Origin: Treponema sp.
GTDB taxonomy: Bacteria > Spirochaetota > Spirochaetia > Treponematales > Treponemataceae
NCBI GenBank assembly: GCA_017381365.1
Contig: JAFOCI010000034.1
Location: 1-34,413 of the forward strand
Length of the DNA: 34,413 nucleotides
Direction: 5' to 3'
Shown piece after piece: positions 32,979 through 34,413 of the stretch. The notes under the pieces were generated by a model, which was not told the origin of the DNA, made no database searches, and saw nothing but the letters and a program-made list of their open reading frames with translations. Position 1 is the stretch's first letter. The number at the start of each line of letters is the position of its first letter. A program made the position numbers and the translations under genes.

Positions 32979-34118
32979 ATGGAAATTATAACACGAAACG
33001 AAAAGATTTTGTACGTTGGAATTGATGTTCACAAGGACACCTATTCACTTTGCTGCTTTGACTTTTTCAGAAATGAACTTTCTGATGAGATGACAATAAA
33101 AGCAACAACGAAAGCTGTAATAAAATACCTGGAGGCAATAAAGAAAAAACACAAGGAAGAAATCCTGTTCGCCTGCGGATACGAAGCAGGTCCAACAGGT
33201 TACGGTCTTTGCCGCGGATTACAAAAGGCTGGTTATGGCTGCGTAGTTATGGCACCGACAACAATGTCGAATCCGGATGGAAAGAAGCGGGTAAAAACTG
33301 ACAGAATTGATGCAAGGGCAATAGCGAGAATCCTTGCATATAAATCTTACAGTCAGGTTCATCTTCCGAGTGAAGAAATGGAGGCCCTGAAGGAATATAC
33401 AAGAGCAAGAGATGCAAAGAAGAGAATGTTTAAAAAAGCAAAGCAGGAACTTCTTTCTTTCCTGCTGAGAAACGGGAAATCGTATCCTGAAAGCGGAAAT
33501 TACTGGACTGAAAAATTCTTCAAATGGATAAAAACTGTTCAGTTTTCAGAAAAATGGATGCAGGAGGCTTTAAATGAGTATCTTTCGGAAGTTTACAGTC
33601 TGAAAGCAAAAATTGAGCTAATGGATATGAAAATCAGAGAAATTGCGGAGCTTGAAATTGTAAAGGACAAAGTTGACAAGCTTATCTGTTTTTCTGGAAT
33701 TGATATAATCACTGCTGTGGAAACAGTGGTTGAAATTAATGATTTTTCAAGATTTGCGACGGCAGCTCAGTTCGTAAGTTATCTTGGTCTTTGTCCTGGA
33801 GAAGATTCCAGCGGAAAGACTAAAAATATGCTTTCGCTCACGAAAGCAGGGAATAAGCGCGTGAGGGCTTTGTTCTGTGAGTCAGCGAAGGCAATAAAAC
33901 GGACGAATCCTTATGGACAAAAATCCAAGAGGATTCTTGAAAGGCAAAAGAATGCAAGTCCTGAAATCGTAGCGTATGCAGATAAGGCAACGAAACGAAT
34001 CAGAACGAAAATGAAGCATCTTGAAGAACGTGGAAAAAATTACAACGTTTCTTCAGCGGCCGGAGCGAGAGAGCTTGCATGTTTTGTTTGGGGAATGATG
34101 AACGGAAAAATAGCTTAG
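32979..34118 (+). CDS. IS110-family DEDD transposase
   Basis: A 379-residue protein from the ATG at 32979, chosen because GTGGAGG lies six bases upstream; an earlier in-frame ATG at 32922 lacks this. The RuvC-like DEDD domain has VGIDVHKDTYSLC, CGYEAGPTGYGL and KTDRIDARAIARI. The C-terminal Transposase_20 domain has FSGIDIITAVETVVEI, FVSYLGLCPGEDSSG and AGNKRVRALFCESA with the conserved serine. No stops or frameshifts, so the element may be active. In this family the recombinase works with a bridge RNA from the element. Confidence 0.93.
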   Translation: MEIITRNEKILYVGIDVHKDTYSLCCFDFFRNELSDEMTIKATTKAVIKYLEAIKKKHKEEILFACGYEAGPTGYGLCRGLQKAGYGCVVMAPTTMSNPDGKKRVKTDRIDARAIARILAYKSYSQVHLPSEEMEALKEYTRARDAKKRMFKKAKQELLSFLLRNGKSYPESGNYWTEKFFKWIKTVQFSEKWMQEALNEYLSEVYSLKAKIELMDMKIREIAELEIVKDKVDKLICFSGIDIITAVETVVEINDFSRFATAAQFVSYLGLCPGEDSSGKTKNMLSLTKAGNKRVRALFCESAKAIKRTNPYGQKSKRILERQKNASPEIVAYADKATKRIRTKMKHLEERGKNYNVSSAAGARELACFVWGMMNGKIA

Positions 34119-34301
34119 TTCATTATTCATATTTTAAGTTTTGAAATAAAGAAAAGGTGGCGGAAACGAGGCAGATTTGAGTTATCTTCGTTTCTCCTAT
34201 GGGCTAAACAAGGAGAAATCCTTGCGAATTCCCGCTTAATAGACAGAAAGAACTTTTGGCGGATCATTGACCTGTCGGTAATGGTGGAACAAAGTGTCCT
34301 C
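34119..34301 (+). ncRNA. Candidate bridge RNA region of the IS110/IS1111 element
   Basis: Non-coding segment between the transposase stop and the right subterminal repeat. It has hairpin potential: GAAACG with CGTTTC plus inner AGAT/ATCT (about 34164-34197), and CAAGG-agaaat-CCTTG (about 34209-34224). IS1111-type elements carry their bridge RNA at this 3' position. Exact ends and guide loops cannot be set from sequence alone. Confidence 0.35.
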
Positions 34302-34413
34302 CTAAATCCACGAATATCAGGATGGTCTAGTGCCGAAAATCTTGATTTCTAAAACCTTTTCTTTTTTATATTAAATTTTGTTTTGTCATTGACAAATGGC
34401 ACAACATATCAGG

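Larger units (their letters stand above)
32881..34334 (+). mobile_element. IS110-family insertion sequence, IS1111 type, complete
   Basis: The ends are marked by a 7-bp direct repeat TAGTGCC (32881-32887 and 34328-34334). Subterminal inverted repeats CGTGGATTTAG (32904-32914) and CTAAATCCACG (34302-34312) match over 11 bp and sit 15-16 bases inside the direct repeats on both sides. Subterminal repeats are a mark of the IS1111 subgroup. Total length about 1.45 kb, usual for the family. It contains one transposase gene and a 183-base 3' non-coding segment before the right repeat. Confidence 0.75.

Noticed and set aside
1..34413. CRISPR array, tRNA or rRNA genes.
   Set aside because: No regularly spaced direct repeats and no cloverleaf or rRNA-like segments were seen on either strand.

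Overview
The window is AT-rich, tightly packed bacterial DNA. It encodes a beta-barrel outer-membrane protein and periplasmic enzymes with cleavable signal peptides, so the host has two membranes. Several metabolic proteins (PstS, PPK1, phosphofructokinase) nevertheless look like clostridial types. That mixture, with the codon use and gene style, fits a host-associated spirochaete of the Treponema kind. This is an inference from gene content, not a phylogenetic result.

Left half (about 1-20200, all on the minus strand) is a defence island. From right to left it holds: a WYL-SF1 helicase-nuclease fusion (17157-20180); a type I restriction-modification locus (hsdR, hsdM, an AAA ATPase/DUF4143 gene with its own palindromic promoter region, hsdS); a nuclease plus SMC/Rad50-like ATPase pair coupled to hsdS (6958-9592); a DUF262-HNH (GmrSD-like) endonuclease (5137-6945); decayed transposon genes (3924-4862); two non-defence genes (YgjP-type metallopeptidase, rhodanese lipoprotein); and McrB with the start of McrC, which runs off the window. 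hsdR is frameshifted in an A8 tract near its 3' end, and the missing C-terminal 60 codons are still intact just downstream.

Right half (about 20700-32867, all on the plus strand) is a phosphate-starvation regulon: pstS, pstC-pstA-pstB-phoU, ppk-pfkA, a YibE/F membrane protein, an outer-membrane barrel protein and alkaline phosphatase phoA. Three promoters (before pstS, pstC and the barrel gene) share one architecture: TTWACA-type hexamers on an exact 11-bp repeat, with a TARATT -10 element at the same offset. PstS is circularly permuted relative to the classical order. Three related copies of a GC-rich palindromic repeat sit in the pst operon; two are translated in frame inside PstA and PstB, and one separates pstB from phoU.

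The right edge is a complete IS110-family (IS1111-type) element with subterminal inverted repeats, a 7-bp direct repeat at its ends and a 3' non-coding segment that could encode a bridge RNA. A degenerate IS30 transposase lies between the defence island and the Pho region.

The strongest candidates for something under-described are the in-frame palindromic repeat family, the nuclease-SMC module fused translationally to hsdS, the WYL-helicase-nuclease protein, and the conserved Pho promoter grammar. No homology search was possible; family calls rest on motifs read by eye.
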